Assembly (NCBI GenBank): GCA_015655125.1
Contig: JAATFP010000049.1
Coordinates: 1-64,000, forward strand
Source: Chitinophagales bacterium
GTDB lineage: Bacteria; Bacteroidota; Bacteroidia; Chitinophagales; Chitinophagaceae
Length of the DNA: 64,000 nucleotides
Direction: 5' to 3'
A program made the position numbers and the translations under genes. The notes under the pieces were generated by a model. The model had not been told where the DNA came from. It worked only from the letters and a program-made list of their open reading frames with translations, and did not search any database. Below, in pieces: positions 30,123 through 40,647 of this stretch. Position 1 is the stretch's first letter, and the number at the start of each line of letters is the position of its first letter.

Positions 30123-31271
30123 TTAGTCAACGAACGCAATATCCTCACTGTAATCCCTGATTTCATTATACACCGTATCCCGCTCGATCGGCTGGCGCTT
30201 TACTTGCTTTATCAGCGTCACTAATTCCTCGGTGCTCATCGTTGGTTTTTGCTCCTCGCTTCCTGCCATCGAATAGATCTTGGTAGAATCGTCGATCGTA
30301 CCGTCGATATCATTTACACCGAAAGACAATGATAGTTGTGCATTTTGCCTTCCCAACATTGGCCAGTAAGCCTTCAGGTGCGGAAAGTTATCCATATAGA
30401 TCCTCGCGATCGAATACAGCCTCATGTCTTCAGTGATGGTGCTTTCCGGAACGTCACTCATATCATTTCCACCATTGCGGAATTTTAATGGTATAAAAGT
30501 ATTGAAGCCGCCGGTTTTATCCTGCAGGTCACGAAGCCTGCGCATATGATCGATGCAGTGTTCATATTTTTCAATATGTCCGTACAGCATCGTAGCGTTG
30601 GTATTCATGCCGAGATTATGTGCCGCCTCATGTATTGCCAGCCAGCCATCGCCGGTTACCTTATCGCCTGCGATGATCTTACGAATGTCGGGATGAAATA
30701 TTTCTGCACCGCCACCAGGCAAAGATTGCAGACCAGCCTCGTTCAGCTGGCGCATTCCTTCTTGTACAGACACCTTTGCTTTGCGGAACATGTAATCCAA
30801 TTCAACCGCAGTAAAACCCTTCACATGAAGGTTTGGGCGGTGCGCATGAATCTTTTGTATCAGCTCAATAAAATATGCCATGTTCATTTTGGGATGAACG
30901 CCACCAACGATATGAACTTCTGTGATAGGTTTGCCATCGTAACTTTTTACAATATCCAGCATCTGGTCAATGCTGAGTTCCCATCCTTCTTCTTTGTGCG
31001 CGTACAGGCGGGAGTAGGAGCAGAACTTACAACTAAACACGCAAACGTTTGTCGGCTCGATATGAAAATTGCGGTTGAAGTAGGTTTTGTTGCCGTGCAA
31101 TCTTTCGCGGATAAAATTGGCCAGTCCGCCTACAAATGCAAGGCTTCCTTTTTCAAAAAGGATAACACCTTCTTCATCGGTAATCCTTTCTCCGAGTTGT
31201 ACTTTGCGGGCAATGTTTTGAAGGTCTTTGTCAGGTGTGGTATTGACCAGGATTTCTATTGAAGCACTCAT
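30123..31271 (-). CDS. mqnE: Aminofutalosine synthase (radical SAM, menaquinone biosynthesis)
   Basis: NFHIEPTNVCVFSCKFCSYSR radical-SAM CxxxCxxC; HIVGGVHPKMN; SLPGGGAEIF. Confidence 0.88.
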   Translation of the reverse strand: MSASIEILVNTTPDKDLQNIARKVQLGERITDEEGVILFEKGSLAFVGGLANFIRERLHGNKTYFNRNFHIEPTNVCVFSCKFCSYSRLYAHKEEGWELSIDQMLDIVKSYDGKPITEVHIVGGVHPKMNMAYFIELIQKIHAHRPNLHVKGFTAVELDYMFRKAKVSVQEGMRQLNEAGLQSLPGGGAEIFHPDIRKIIAGDKVTGDGWLAIHEAAHNLGMNTNATMLYGHIEKYEHCIDHMRRLRDLQDKTGGFNTFIPLKFRNGGNDMSDVPESTITEDMRLYSIARIYMDNFPHLKAYWPMLGRQNAQLSLSFGVNDIDGTIDDSTKIYSMAGSEEQKPTMSTEELVTLIKQVKRQPIERDTVYNEIRDYSEDIAFVD

Positions 31272-31400
31272 CACAAAATGTTTTCGCAAATTTACGACAT
31301 GATAATTGATAATATTGCTAAAACAAACATGTCAGGAAAGCATCTTCAATAAAAAGGGCCGAAGATTACCTCCGGCCGCTTTTATATAAAAGTGAAAGTA

Positions 31401-31844
31401 TCAGAGTTCTTCCCACCAAAAATATCCGCTATAAAGTGGCGTAAAGTAGGTGGACACATAACAATAAGCCTGATTTTTGGCAACGTTAATAGAAATGGAG
31501 GGATCAGATCCATAAGAAGTAAAATTAATTCTTCCTTTTGGATGAATTGCTGGAAAGTAAACTTCGCAAATGTAAATGTCAGGCACTTGAAACGGTGTGG
31601 AGCCGGTGGAGGTAGATGCCGCAATACTTGTATATAATGGTGAGGTTTGATCATCGTCACTCAATTGCACACTTGTAATAGTGACAGTTCCGGCATTTTC
31701 AAAGTGAACAGATGGATCTGCCCGCATGTCCACCACACCAAATTTACGAGGGGTGTGATGCGGCAAGAGGCAGTTATTACCGACTGCCTGAACTGCAGTA
31801 ACAAATGTCAGTAAGATAAATAGCAGAATCTTGGTCGTTTTCAT
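31401..31844 (-). CDS. Hypothetical small exported protein
   Basis: 147 aa, signal peptide MKTTKILLFILLTFVTAVQAVG. Confidence 0.6.
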   Translation of the reverse strand: MKTTKILLFILLTFVTAVQAVGNNCLLPHHTPRKFGVVDMRADPSVHFENAGTVTITSVQLSDDDQTSPLYTSIAASTSTGSTPFQVPDIYICEVYFPAIHPKGRINFTSYGSDPSISINVAKNQAYCYVSTYFTPLYSGYFWWEEL

Positions 31845-32059
31845 AAATAAAAAAGTTGTTAGGTTAAGTGAATAAATTCTTCTTGTAAGATATTTTAAGC
31901 GAATCTTTTAAAAAACAGTTTTTTTCCTGTTTTTGATTCCGGAAAAATAGTATATTATGTCAGGCTGATCCACAATAGGTCAATGGACAAGAATTATTAA
32001 TTATTCATTATCGATTATTCATTAAATCGGTATCTTCCATTTCCAAAAACTAACACTGT

Positions 32060-33358
32060 ATGAATATTAAGTTTAGGCTCACTATCATGAGCTTTTTGCA
32101 GTTCTTTGTATGGGGAGCCTGGTTGATTACTATAGGAACCTATTGTTTAAATGCTAAAGGTTGGACCTTTCCGCAATTTGGCGCTATTTTTTCTACGCTT
32201 GCCCTTGCATCCCTTTTCATGCCAGCACTTACGGGGATCATTGCTGATAAATGGATAAATGCCGAGAAGCTCTATGGTATTTTGCATATTTTATACGGCA
32301 TAGCCTTACTGTATGTTCCAAAAGTGGACAATCCTGACACTTTTTACTACATAGTATTTGGTGCAATGATCTGCTACATGCCCACTATTTCTTTATCAAA
32401 TTCTATCGCATATACAATTCTAAAAAGAAACAATTATGATGTGGTAAAGGTATTTCCGCCGATTAGGGTTTGGGGAACCATTGGTTTTATAGTAGCAATG
32501 TGGGTAACTAATCTTACAGGTAGCAAGGCAAATGCAAATCAATTCATTATTGGTGCTGCGGGTGCAATATTACTCGGCATTTTTTCATTCACCTTACCGG
32601 CATGTCCTCCTGCAAAAAGTATTTCAAAAAATGCAGGCATTGCGGAGCAGCTGGGATTGAAGGCATTCAAACTTTTTGCGGATTACAAAACCGCACTTTT
32701 CTTTATTTTCTCTATGATGCTTGGTGCGGCTCTCCAACTTACAAATATGTATGGTGATTCTTTTCTGAGCGGATTCGCGGATCAGACCAAATATGCGGAT
32801 TCATTTGTTGTAAAATATTCTACTATTATCCTGTCCATTTCCCAGATGTCGGAAACGCTGTTCATTCTTACTATTCCTTTCTTCCTTCGGAAGTTTGGTA
32901 TCAAAACAGTCATGTTATTCGCGATGCTCGCCTGGGTATTGCGGTTCGGGCTTTTTGCATACAGCGATCCTTCAGGCACCGGTACTATACTTATCATACT
33001 TTCTTGTATAGTGTACGGAATGGCATTTGATTTTTTCAATATTTCCGGTTCCCTTTTTATTGAAACTACCACCGACAGCCGTATCCGATCCAGCGCGCAG
33101 GGACTTTTTATGATGATGACAAATGGGGTAGGTGCCTGGCTGGGAAGTATCGCCAGCGGATACGTGATCGGTAAGTATTTTGTAAAGGCTGATGGGAGCA
33201 GGGATTGGCACGGCATATGGATTGCGTTTGCAGTTTATTCATTGGTAGTGGCAATTTTATTCGCACTTTTTTTCAAACATAAACATGATCCCCGGCAGCT
33301 ACCGGATAATCCTCATGGCGACGTGGAGGAAACAGCTTTGGAGGTTACTACCAATTAA
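32060..33358 (+). CDS. Nucleoside:H+ symporter-like MFS transporter
   Basis: 432 aa polytopic protein beginning MNIKFRLTIMSFLQFFVWGAWLITIGTYC, NupG/XapB-like. Confidence 0.8.
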   Translation: MNIKFRLTIMSFLQFFVWGAWLITIGTYCLNAKGWTFPQFGAIFSTLALASLFMPALTGIIADKWINAEKLYGILHILYGIALLYVPKVDNPDTFYYIVFGAMICYMPTISLSNSIAYTILKRNNYDVVKVFPPIRVWGTIGFIVAMWVTNLTGSKANANQFIIGAAGAILLGIFSFTLPACPPAKSISKNAGIAEQLGLKAFKLFADYKTALFFIFSMMLGAALQLTNMYGDSFLSGFADQTKYADSFVVKYSTIILSISQMSETLFILTIPFFLRKFGIKTVMLFAMLAWVLRFGLFAYSDPSGTGTILIILSCIVYGMAFDFFNISGSLFIETTTDSRIRSSAQGLFMMMTNGVGAWLGSIASGYVIGKYFVKADGSRDWHGIWIAFAVYSLVVAILFALFFKHKHDPRQLPDNPHGDVEETALEVTTN

Positions 33359-33410
33359 GATTCAATTTTGTCTGAATCGAATTGTAGAATCTCTCATCCT
33401 GATCGAACAA

Positions 33411-33441
33411 AAATTCCCGACCATTTTAGCCGGGCATTTTT
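33411..33441 (+). terminator. Probable terminator after the MFS gene
   Basis: AAATTCCCG ... CGGGCATTTTTATA imperfect stem with T-run. Confidence 0.5.
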
Positions 33442-33502
33442 ATATACCCTTAAAATTCAAATTTGTACGAGGTAAACGAACACCTGATCTTTAACCCTTC
33501 AC

Positions 33503-33820
33503 TTACTTATGGGCTTCGATTTTTTTAACGAAATTTGCTTTCGGTTGCGCACCTACCAGTTTATCTACCACTTCACCATTTTTCACAAATAAGATAGCAG
33601 GAATGCTGGTAATGCCATAGTTCATAGAAACCTGCGGATTGTTATCCACATTTACTTTACCAATTTTCACAGAGCCTTCATAATCCTTTGAAAGTTCTTC
33701 AATTACCGGACCTATAGCGCGACACGGACCGCACCATTCTGCCCAAAAATCGATCACGGTTAATTTATCCGATTCCAGTACTTCAGCCTGGAAGTTTGAA
33801 TCTGTTAATTCGAGTGCCAT
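33503..33820 (-). CDS. trxA: Thioredoxin
   Basis: VIDFWAEWCGPCRAIGP; start at MALELTDSNF. Confidence 0.95.
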   Translation of the reverse strand: MALELTDSNFQAEVLESDKLTVIDFWAEWCGPCRAIGPVIEELSKDYEGSVKIGKVNVDNNPQVSMNYGITSIPAILFVKNGEVVDKLVGAQPKANFVKKIEAHK

Positions 33821-34071
33821 AATTGTATATTTAAATTGTTTTTTTATATTATTGTCATAAGAAGCAAATTTACATCCATTCCAAATATGTTGCTTGTCTG
33901 ACATATACACAATCTATTTGTCAGTGTTAATAATATCGCTTTTCGAAACCAACCACAGGTTAATACCATTTATAACATTTCGGCCATACATTAGTTAAAA
34001 TCTTTAACTGTCATTCATGCAGTGTTCGATTAAATTTTCAGTATTAATTACGTTTAATCAGTGTTTGTATT

Positions 34072-37000
34072 TTAAGCTGTCATTACGCTCACTTCCAGAT
34101 TTGAATGATTGTTGAGAAAAACCGCCATTTCATCATTCATCGTAAATCCTTTCTCCAGTGTATACATACTCACCTTCAATTGTTGAACCGGGTCGGTGAT
34201 CTGGAACTTGATACTTGATTTCCCCGGATGCTCCTTAATATTACTGTCGATAAAATTTACAAATTCATCGTCTATGTATTGTGGTGCAACATCAATCACC
34301 AATTGCCTGGTCATGGTCGATTTTAACGTTTCCAGCAAATGCAGTTTAGTAATCTTAAATTCATACTGGTCGCTGTTGAACCGGCTTTTGAAAGAACCTT
34401 CTATCATTACAATCATGCCTTTTTCAAGGTAATTCGTATACTTCACGTAATCTTCGCTCCATAGCATGAATTCGGCTTTACCGCTAAAATCTTCCACATG
34501 AAGTATCCCAAAGTTCTTGCCCGTTTTTGTAAGGCGATGCTGCGCCTCAATCACCAATCCTGCCAGGCGGAAATTGTTAGCAGGCGGAACGCCTGGAGCA
34601 TTCTTTATTTCGGTAAATTTTGCAAGCGGAGTGATATTGTAATGTGTTAGTTCAAATTTGAAATTGTCTAATGGGTGCCCGCTCATGTACATGCCTGTAA
34701 CCTCTTTCTCAAAATCAAGTTGCTCCACCAGTTGCCATTGCGGGCAGGGGACGAGCTTTGGCGGAACAATCTCGGGCATCTGCAAATCACCAAATAAGGT
34801 ATTACTGGCACTCGTGGTATTTTGCTGGTAAACCTGCCCGAATTTTACCATTTTTTCTAAACCTGAAACGTCATTGGGAGCTACATAAAAATATTGCGCG
34901 CGATGGATATCTTTAAAACAATCGAAAGCACCACTGTAGATAAGGCTTTCTAAACTCTTCTTACTCACTGATCTAAGATTAATACGTTTTACAAGATCAA
35001 AGCCGTTTAAAAACTTTCCCCCCTTGTTTCGCTCTTCGATAATATTCTCTATCGCATTTTCGCCCACACCTTTTAAACCACTGAAACCGAAGCGGATTTC
35101 CCCCCGGTCATTTACTGCAAAACCATTGTGACTTTCATTGATATCTGGCCCAAGTACCTTTATACCCATTCGCTTGCACTCCTCCATGAAGAAAGTGATC
35201 TTGTCGATACTGCCTGCATGATTGAGAACGGCTGCCATGTACTCGCTTGGGTAATGGGCTTTAAGGTAAGCTGTTTGGTAAGCAACAAAGGCATAGCAGG
35301 TACTATGTGATTTGTTAAAGGCATATTGAGCAAATGCTTCCCAGTCCGTCCATATCTTTTCCAGTTTTGAAACGGGGTGCCCCTTCGCAACTGCGCCATC
35401 TATAAACTGAACTTTCATTTTATCAAGAACGGCTTTCTGCTTCTTACCCATTGCTTTACGTAAAACATCAGCATCCCCCTTGCTAAAACCAGCAAGCTTC
35501 TGACTAAGTAACATTACCTGTTCCTGATACACGGTAATTCCATATGTATCTTGCAGATATTCCTCCATATCCGGAAGATCGTATTCCACGGTTTCCCGAC
35601 CGTGCTTGCGGGCGACGAACTGCGGAATGTATGCCATTGGTCCCGGGCGGTAGAGGGCGTTCATCGCAATCAGGTCGTCAAACTTATCGGGTTTCAGTTC
35701 ACGCAGGTATTTTTGCATGCCGGGACTTTCAAACTGAAAAGTAGCATTTGTGTCACCTTTTTGGTACAGCGCATAGGTTTTTTCATCATCAAGCGGAATA
35801 TTGTCGATAGCGATATCGATCTTATGATTTTGCTTGATCAGCCCGAGCGCCGTCTTTAAAATGCTTAATGTCCGCAGGCCCAGAAAATCCATCTTGATTA
35901 CTCCTGCTTCTTCGATGCTGTTTCCTTCAATTTGCGTGAGCCAGAGTTCGGATTCTTTACTGGTGGCAACCGGTAAAAGTTCTGTAAGATCCTTTGGCGC
36001 GATAATGATCGCAGAAGCGTGAACACCGGTATTCCTGACAGATCCTTCTAGTTTTACTGCCTCCTTTAATATGCTGCTATCCAATCCATTACCATAGTAT
36101 ATCTCACGAAGTTTTTTAATATTTTCAGCGTCTTCACCCATCAGCCCTTCTTTTTCTTCAAGGCTTTTTTCGTTACCCCCTTTTGCTTCTTTAGCTGTGA
36201 GTGGCGCCATAATCAACCGCTTCAGGTTGATGCCGGGGCGTTCGGGAACAAGCTTACTGATGGCCCGGCTTTCTGCGAGCGGCAGGTCCATTACACGGCT
36301 CACGTCTGCAATGCTGCTTTTTGCAGCCATCGTACCATAGGTAATTATCTGCGCCACCTGGTTCTTTCCGTACTTCTGAACAACGTAATCGATTACTTTC
36401 TGGCGGCCATCGTCATCAAAATCGGTATCTATATCGGGCATGCTTTTACGTTCCGGGTTAAGGAAACGCTCAAATAGCAGGTTGTACTTTATCGGGTCAA
36501 TATTGGTGATGCCAATGCAATATGCCACGGCGCTTCCGGCGGCGGAACCGCGGCCGGGGCCGATGAACACTCCAATATCGCGACCGTGTTTGATAAAATC
36601 GCTTACGATCAGGAAGTAACCGGCAAAGCCCATTTTGCGGATAATTCCCAGTTCGAACTGCAGTCTTTCTTCCTGGGCGGGCGTAAGCACCAGATAGCGC
36701 TCTTTTGCGCCTGTCCAGGTGAGATGCTCCAGGTATTCGTCCTGACTCTTAAAATTGGCGGGGACTTCGAAAAACGGAAGAAGGATTTCTTTCTTAAGAT
36801 CAAGCACTTCGATCTTGTCGATTATTTCACCGGTATTGTCGATCGCTTCGGGCAGATCGTGAAAAACCTCGCTCATCTGCGAGGTTGTTTTCATAAAAAA
36901 TTCATCGTTTGGAAAAGCGAAGCGCTTGTTTTTGGTGTAAACGTCGTCGTCACTCATCATGCCCATTTTCTCCGTGCTTTGTTTTTCGCCGGTATTGATA

Positions 37001-37689
37001 CATAGCAAAATGTCGTGGGCGTTGGCATCTTCCTTATCTACGTAATGGCTGTCGTTGCTGGCAATTACTTTTACGTTATATTTTTTCGCAAACCTGAGCA
37101 ACACTTCGTTCACTTTCTCCTGGTCTGGAATGCCATGACGCTGAAGTTCAACATAATAATCTTCCTGGAAAATGTTGAGCCACCATTTGAATTCATTTTC
37201 TCCTTCGGCTTCCCCTTTTTTAAGGATGGTTTGCGGTACCAGCGCGCCAAGACAGCATGTGGTGGCAATCAGCCCCTTGTGATATTTGTGGATCAGTTCC
37301 TTATCGATACGCGGGTATTTGCTGTACATTCCTTCAATGTATCCCAGGCTCGTAAGTTTTACGAGGTTCTTATAACCTTCTTCATTTTTCGCCAAAAGGA
37401 TCTGGTGATTACGCGGATCTTTTTCGTCCTTGCTAAAGGTTTTGCGGTGCCGGTCGGTGGTGATATAAAATTCACAGCCTACCACAGGTTTAACTTTCAA
37501 ACTGCCATCATCATTTTTATGGTTGTAGGCTTCTTTTACAAATTCAAAAACCCCAAACATGTTTCCGTGGTCGCTGATGGCAAGCGCGGGCATGTTATCG
37601 GCGATCGCTTTTTTATACAGATTTTTAATGGACGCGGCACCGTCGAGGAGAGAAAACTGAGTATGTACGTGTAAATGCGAAAAGTTCAT
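34072..37689 (-). CDS. dnaE: DNA polymerase III subunit alpha
   Basis: 1205 aa; FSHLHVHTQFSLLDGAASI PHP domain, FIGPGRGSAAGSAVAYCIGITNIDPIKYNLLFERFLNPERKSMPDIDTDF. Confidence 0.97.
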   Translation of the reverse strand: MNFSHLHVHTQFSLLDGAASIKNLYKKAIADNMPALAISDHGNMFGVFEFVKEAYNHKNDDGSLKVKPVVGCEFYITTDRHRKTFSKDEKDPRNHQILLAKNEEGYKNLVKLTSLGYIEGMYSKYPRIDKELIHKYHKGLIATTCCLGALVPQTILKKGEAEGENEFKWWLNIFQEDYYVELQRHGIPDQEKVNEVLLRFAKKYNVKVIASNDSHYVDKEDANAHDILLCINTGEKQSTEKMGMMSDDDVYTKNKRFAFPNDEFFMKTTSQMSEVFHDLPEAIDNTGEIIDKIEVLDLKKEILLPFFEVPANFKSQDEYLEHLTWTGAKERYLVLTPAQEERLQFELGIIRKMGFAGYFLIVSDFIKHGRDIGVFIGPGRGSAAGSAVAYCIGITNIDPIKYNLLFERFLNPERKSMPDIDTDFDDDGRQKVIDYVVQKYGKNQVAQIITYGTMAAKSSIADVSRVMDLPLAESRAISKLVPERPGINLKRLIMAPLTAKEAKGGNEKSLEEKEGLMGEDAENIKKLREIYYGNGLDSSILKEAVKLEGSVRNTGVHASAIIIAPKDLTELLPVATSKESELWLTQIEGNSIEEAGVIKMDFLGLRTLSILKTALGLIKQNHKIDIAIDNIPLDDEKTYALYQKGDTNATFQFESPGMQKYLRELKPDKFDDLIAMNALYRPGPMAYIPQFVARKHGRETVEYDLPDMEEYLQDTYGITVYQEQVMLLSQKLAGFSKGDADVLRKAMGKKQKAVLDKMKVQFIDGAVAKGHPVSKLEKIWTDWEAFAQYAFNKSHSTCYAFVAYQTAYLKAHYPSEYMAAVLNHAGSIDKITFFMEECKRMGIKVLGPDINESHNGFAVNDRGEIRFGFSGLKGVGENAIENIIEERNKGGKFLNGFDLVKRINLRSVSKKSLESLIYSGAFDCFKDIHRAQYFYVAPNDVSGLEKMVKFGQVYQQNTTSASNTLFGDLQMPEIVPPKLVPCPQWQLVEQLDFEKEVTGMYMSGHPLDNFKFELTHYNITPLAKFTEIKNAPGVPPANNFRLAGLVIEAQHRLTKTGKNFGILHVEDFSGKAEFMLWSEDYVKYTNYLEKGMIVMIEGSFKSRFNSDQYEFKITKLHLLETLKSTMTRQLVIDVAPQYIDDEFVNFIDSNIKEHPGKSSIKFQITDPVQQLKVSMYTLEKGFTMNDEMAVFLNNHSNLEVSVMTA

Positions 37690-37837
37690 AGTTTGTATGA
37701 TCTATGATGTATGACCGATGATCTCCTTTGAATTCAAAGGCATAAAATCATTCATCAAAGCGGCTACGAATTTCGTGAAAAAAGAGGAGAGAGGAAGGTT
37801 ATTTTATACACAGAACTGGTGAATAGTGAATATTTAT

Positions 37838-37983
37838 AACGTGTTGAGTTATTATATTAAAATTTTTTCTGTAAACCGTCTTCGGCAAACTCACACTAAC
37901 CGGATCCTGTCATGTTGAGCTTGTCGAAACATAGGAACAATGCGAATTTTTATCCAGGTATATTTTAAATAGCACAACACAAC
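37838..37983. repeat. Long hairpin repeat element, copy 6 (about 145 bp with terminal inverted repeats)
   Basis: Left end AACGTGTTGAGTTATT, core CCTGTCATGTTGAGCTTGTCGAAACATAG, right end AATAGCACAACAC. Confidence 0.75.
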
Positions 37984-38034
37984 ACAATTATTTAATATTA
38001 ATTTGTATACAAAAGGAATACAAATACGACGACC

Positions 38035-38403
38035 GTGAATCCAACAATAATTTCCATCCGTCCCTTTATCGGGTCAAAAGACTTTAAGGTTTCCCGAAAT
38101 TTTTCCCGAGATTTTGGGTTTGAAGAAGAAGAGCTGTTTCACAACATGTCGTTATTCCAAATGGGAACTTTTGGTTTCTACCTGCAGGATGCCTATGTGA
38201 AAGATTGGGTAGATAATACGATGTTGTTCCTGGAAGTAAAAGATGTTGAGTTGTTTTGGAAGGAATTGGTTGCTTTGGAGCTGCCGGTGAAATATAAGGG
38301 CTCGAGAATTACGCCGATACGCATCGAAGCGTGGGGAAAGGAATGCTTTGTACATGATCCTGCCGGGATATTGTGGCACGTGGGAACGTTTAATAGTTAT
38401 TAA
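38035..38403 (+). CDS. VOC family (glyoxalase/bleomycin-resistance-like) protein
   Basis: 122 aa; IRPFIGSKDFKVSRNFSRDFGFEEE...ECFVHDPAGILWHVG. Confidence 0.8.
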   Translation: MNPTIISIRPFIGSKDFKVSRNFSRDFGFEEEELFHNMSLFQMGTFGFYLQDAYVKDWVDNTMLFLEVKDVELFWKELVALELPVKYKGSRITPIRIEAWGKECFVHDPAGILWHVGTFNSY

Positions 38404-38515
38404 CCCGGTTTGTATTCTTCCCGTCCTGTTAAAATTAACGTTGAGTGTAAATAAATTACTTTTTACCTTTCGATCAGGATTTTAAGGATGCAGGCGTGAA
38501 AGGATTCATGCTTTC

Positions 38516-39157
38516 GTGTTTGTCCGGCCATTTAAGTCGGAGAAAATAAAAGAATTCAGAACAAACTTTATGTTCCAACAATTCAAACATAAGTTACCGT
38601 TTACCAACGGCCAATGGGCCGAATATACCGGGTATTTCAAACAAATTATCGTGCCGGCCAAAACTGTTTTATTGAGTGAAGGAGAGATACCTAAAAAAAT
38701 GTTCCTGATTGAAAAAGGTTGTATCCGCGTTTGGTTCAACAGTAACGGGAAAGATATCACTTCGCAGTTCTTTTTTGAGAATAGTAGCGTAGCCTCCATA
38801 GAAAGTTTTCGCAAAGAAACACCGAGCGAGGTAGTGATCGAAACCATTGAACCCTCCGTACTCTGGTGGATACACAAAAACGATCTGGACAGGATCATCG
38901 CAGAAATTAGTGACGTTCCCGAACTGCGCGACAAGATGATCAACACCGTTTTTGAACGAACTTTTGATTACATGAAATACGCCTTTTCTTTTATCAGGGA
39001 TACACCTGCGCAGCGATATCTCAATCTTTTAAACGAACGGCCGCATATCGTGCAGCGTGTTCCCCAACATTACATAGCATCTTATCTCGGCATCAGCACT
39101 GTTCATCTCAGCAGGATAAAAAATCAACTTGCGAAAAAGAAAACTGAACGTGTTTAA
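38516..39157 (+). CDS. Crp/Fnr-family transcriptional regulator
   Basis: cNMP-binding-like domain (FLIEKGCIRVWFNSNGKDITSQFF), C-terminal HTH (IASYLGISTVHLSRIKNQL); annotated start may be too far upstream. Confidence 0.88.
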   Translation: MFVRPFKSEKIKEFRTNFMFQQFKHKLPFTNGQWAEYTGYFKQIIVPAKTVLLSEGEIPKKMFLIEKGCIRVWFNSNGKDITSQFFFENSSVASIESFRKETPSEVVIETIEPSVLWWIHKNDLDRIIAEISDVPELRDKMINTVFERTFDYMKYAFSFIRDTPAQRYLNLLNERPHIVQRVPQHYIASYLGISTVHLSRIKNQLAKKKTERV

Positions 39158-39171
39158 TAACAAATGTTATT
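39156..39171. promoter_or_regulatory. Palindromic candidate operator AATAAC-AAAT-GTTATT
   Basis: Perfect 6-4-6 palindrome between the Crp/Fnr gene and the quinone oxidoreductase gene, overlapping the -33 element. Confidence 0.5.
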
Positions 39172-39200
39172 GACCGAAAATTCATTGCAGGTTAGCTTTG
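39170..39200 (+). promoter_or_regulatory. Putative Bacteroidota promoter (TTG-N20-TAGCTTTG)
   Basis: TTG at 39170-39172, TAGCTTTG at 39193-39200, upstream of ATG 39224. Confidence 0.6.
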
Positions 39201-39223
39201 TGCTTCCATAAAAATCAATTAAA

Positions 39224-40192
39224 ATGAAAGCAGCAGTTATCTATCACAAAGGCGAAGTGCCTGTATACGCAGAGGTGCCGGAACCGGTATCTAAGAATGA
39301 AAACGAAGCCATCCTCTTTATGAAAGCCGCAGCCATCAAGCATTTTGACAAAAGCCGTGCGGGCGGCAAACATTACTCATCCGAAAACGATCCCCAAAAG
39401 GCGGTTATAATCGGTGGTGACGGAGCAGGATTGCTTGCCGATGGTACGAGGGTGTTCGCCCTTGGTGCTGGTATGATTGCCGAAAAAGCAATTGCAGAGA
39501 AGAACCGCATGATAAAAATACCCGCAGGCGTTAGCGATGCGGTTGCAGCAGCGCTGCCTAATGCGGTTGCAGGATCGGCAATGGCACTTCGTTTCCGCGC
39601 GGGCATGAAAGGCGGCGAAACCGTGTTGATCAACGGTGCTACCGGTTTTACCGGTAAGATTGCGGTGCAGGTAGCAAAACATTATGGTGCAAAAAGGATC
39701 ATTGCCACGGGGCGCAATTTGGACACTTTACAATCTCTGCGGTTGCTTGGTGCAGATGAGGTCGTTTTGCTAAGCCAGGAAGACGGCAAGATCATTTCGC
39801 AAATCAGAGCTATGCATGCTGCGCAACCTATCGATATCGTGATCGATTATTTGTGGGGACATCCGGCACAGTTAATCTTATCTGCATTCAAGGGCAATGG
39901 CTCTTTTACAAACAAATTACAATACGTTTCTGTCGGTGCCATGGCCGGGGATACTATTGAATTGTCTGCAGAGATGTTGCGCAGCAATGATATCCAACTT
40001 TCAGGTTCTGGACTCGGCAGCTGGTCGCGATCCGAAATGCAGTTGTTATTGACCGACATCGTTCCCGAAATGTTTGTACTTGTGACCGAAGGGAAACTAA
40101 AAGTGGATGTGGAAAGCGTACCACTCGCCGATATCGAAAAACTGTGGGCGAAAGAAGTGCCGGATGGAAAGCGATTGGTGGTAATGATATAG
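39224..40192 (+). CDS. Quinone oxidoreductase / zinc-binding-type alcohol dehydrogenase family protein
   Basis: VLINGATGFTGKIAVQVAKHYGAKRIIATGRNLDTLQSL nucleotide-binding region. Confidence 0.88.
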   Translation: MKAAVIYHKGEVPVYAEVPEPVSKNENEAILFMKAAAIKHFDKSRAGGKHYSSENDPQKAVIIGGDGAGLLADGTRVFALGAGMIAEKAIAEKNRMIKIPAGVSDAVAAALPNAVAGSAMALRFRAGMKGGETVLINGATGFTGKIAVQVAKHYGAKRIIATGRNLDTLQSLRLLGADEVVLLSQEDGKIISQIRAMHAAQPIDIVIDYLWGHPAQLILSAFKGNGSFTNKLQYVSVGAMAGDTIELSAEMLRSNDIQLSGSGLGSWSRSEMQLLLTDIVPEMFVLVTEGKLKVDVESVPLADIEKLWAKEVPDGKRLVVMI

Positions 40193-40417
40193 CTGCCACC
40201 TGTTGCGCATACCGAAGACCTGAAAAGTGTGGACGTACCAGTATTGGTATTACATGGCGAAGACGACCAGATCGTGCCTTATAAATTAACCGGTGTAAGA
40301 TCGGCAGAACTGGTAAAAAACGGTAAACTGATCACTTATCCTGGTTTTCCGCACGGCATGCCTGCTACGGAAGCAGCAACGATCAATAAGGATTTGCTCG
40401 AGTTTTTCAAGAGTTAA
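40193..40417 (+). pseudogene. C-terminal fragment of an alpha/beta-hydrolase (chloroperoxidase/esterase-like)
   Basis: LPPVAHTEDLKSVDVPVLVLHGEDDQIVPYKLTGVRSAELVKNGKLITYPGFPHGMPATEAATINKDLLEFFKS: only the C-terminal Asp/His part is present, directly after and in frame with the preceding stop. Confidence 0.8.
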
Positions 40418-40647
40418 TTGTTTAATCTGAAAGCCTCCGGTCTTAAGATCCGGAAGTTTTTTTAATCACTATATTTTTACGCCTGCATTTTCATTGGCCC
40501 AAATTGAAATATCGCTGATTGGAAGGACTTCGGGCTTTTCAAATCAAATGAATATAGGAATATTTTTGCCTGTACCTGCGTCCCAAAATTTCTTGTAATC
40601 TGCTTACCAGTCTTTCACAACACACAATCTTTTACCATTCAGCATAC

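Noticed and set aside
37015-37674. 219-aa plus-strand ORF opposite dnaE
   Set aside because: Shadow ORF antisense to the clear dnaE PHP domain
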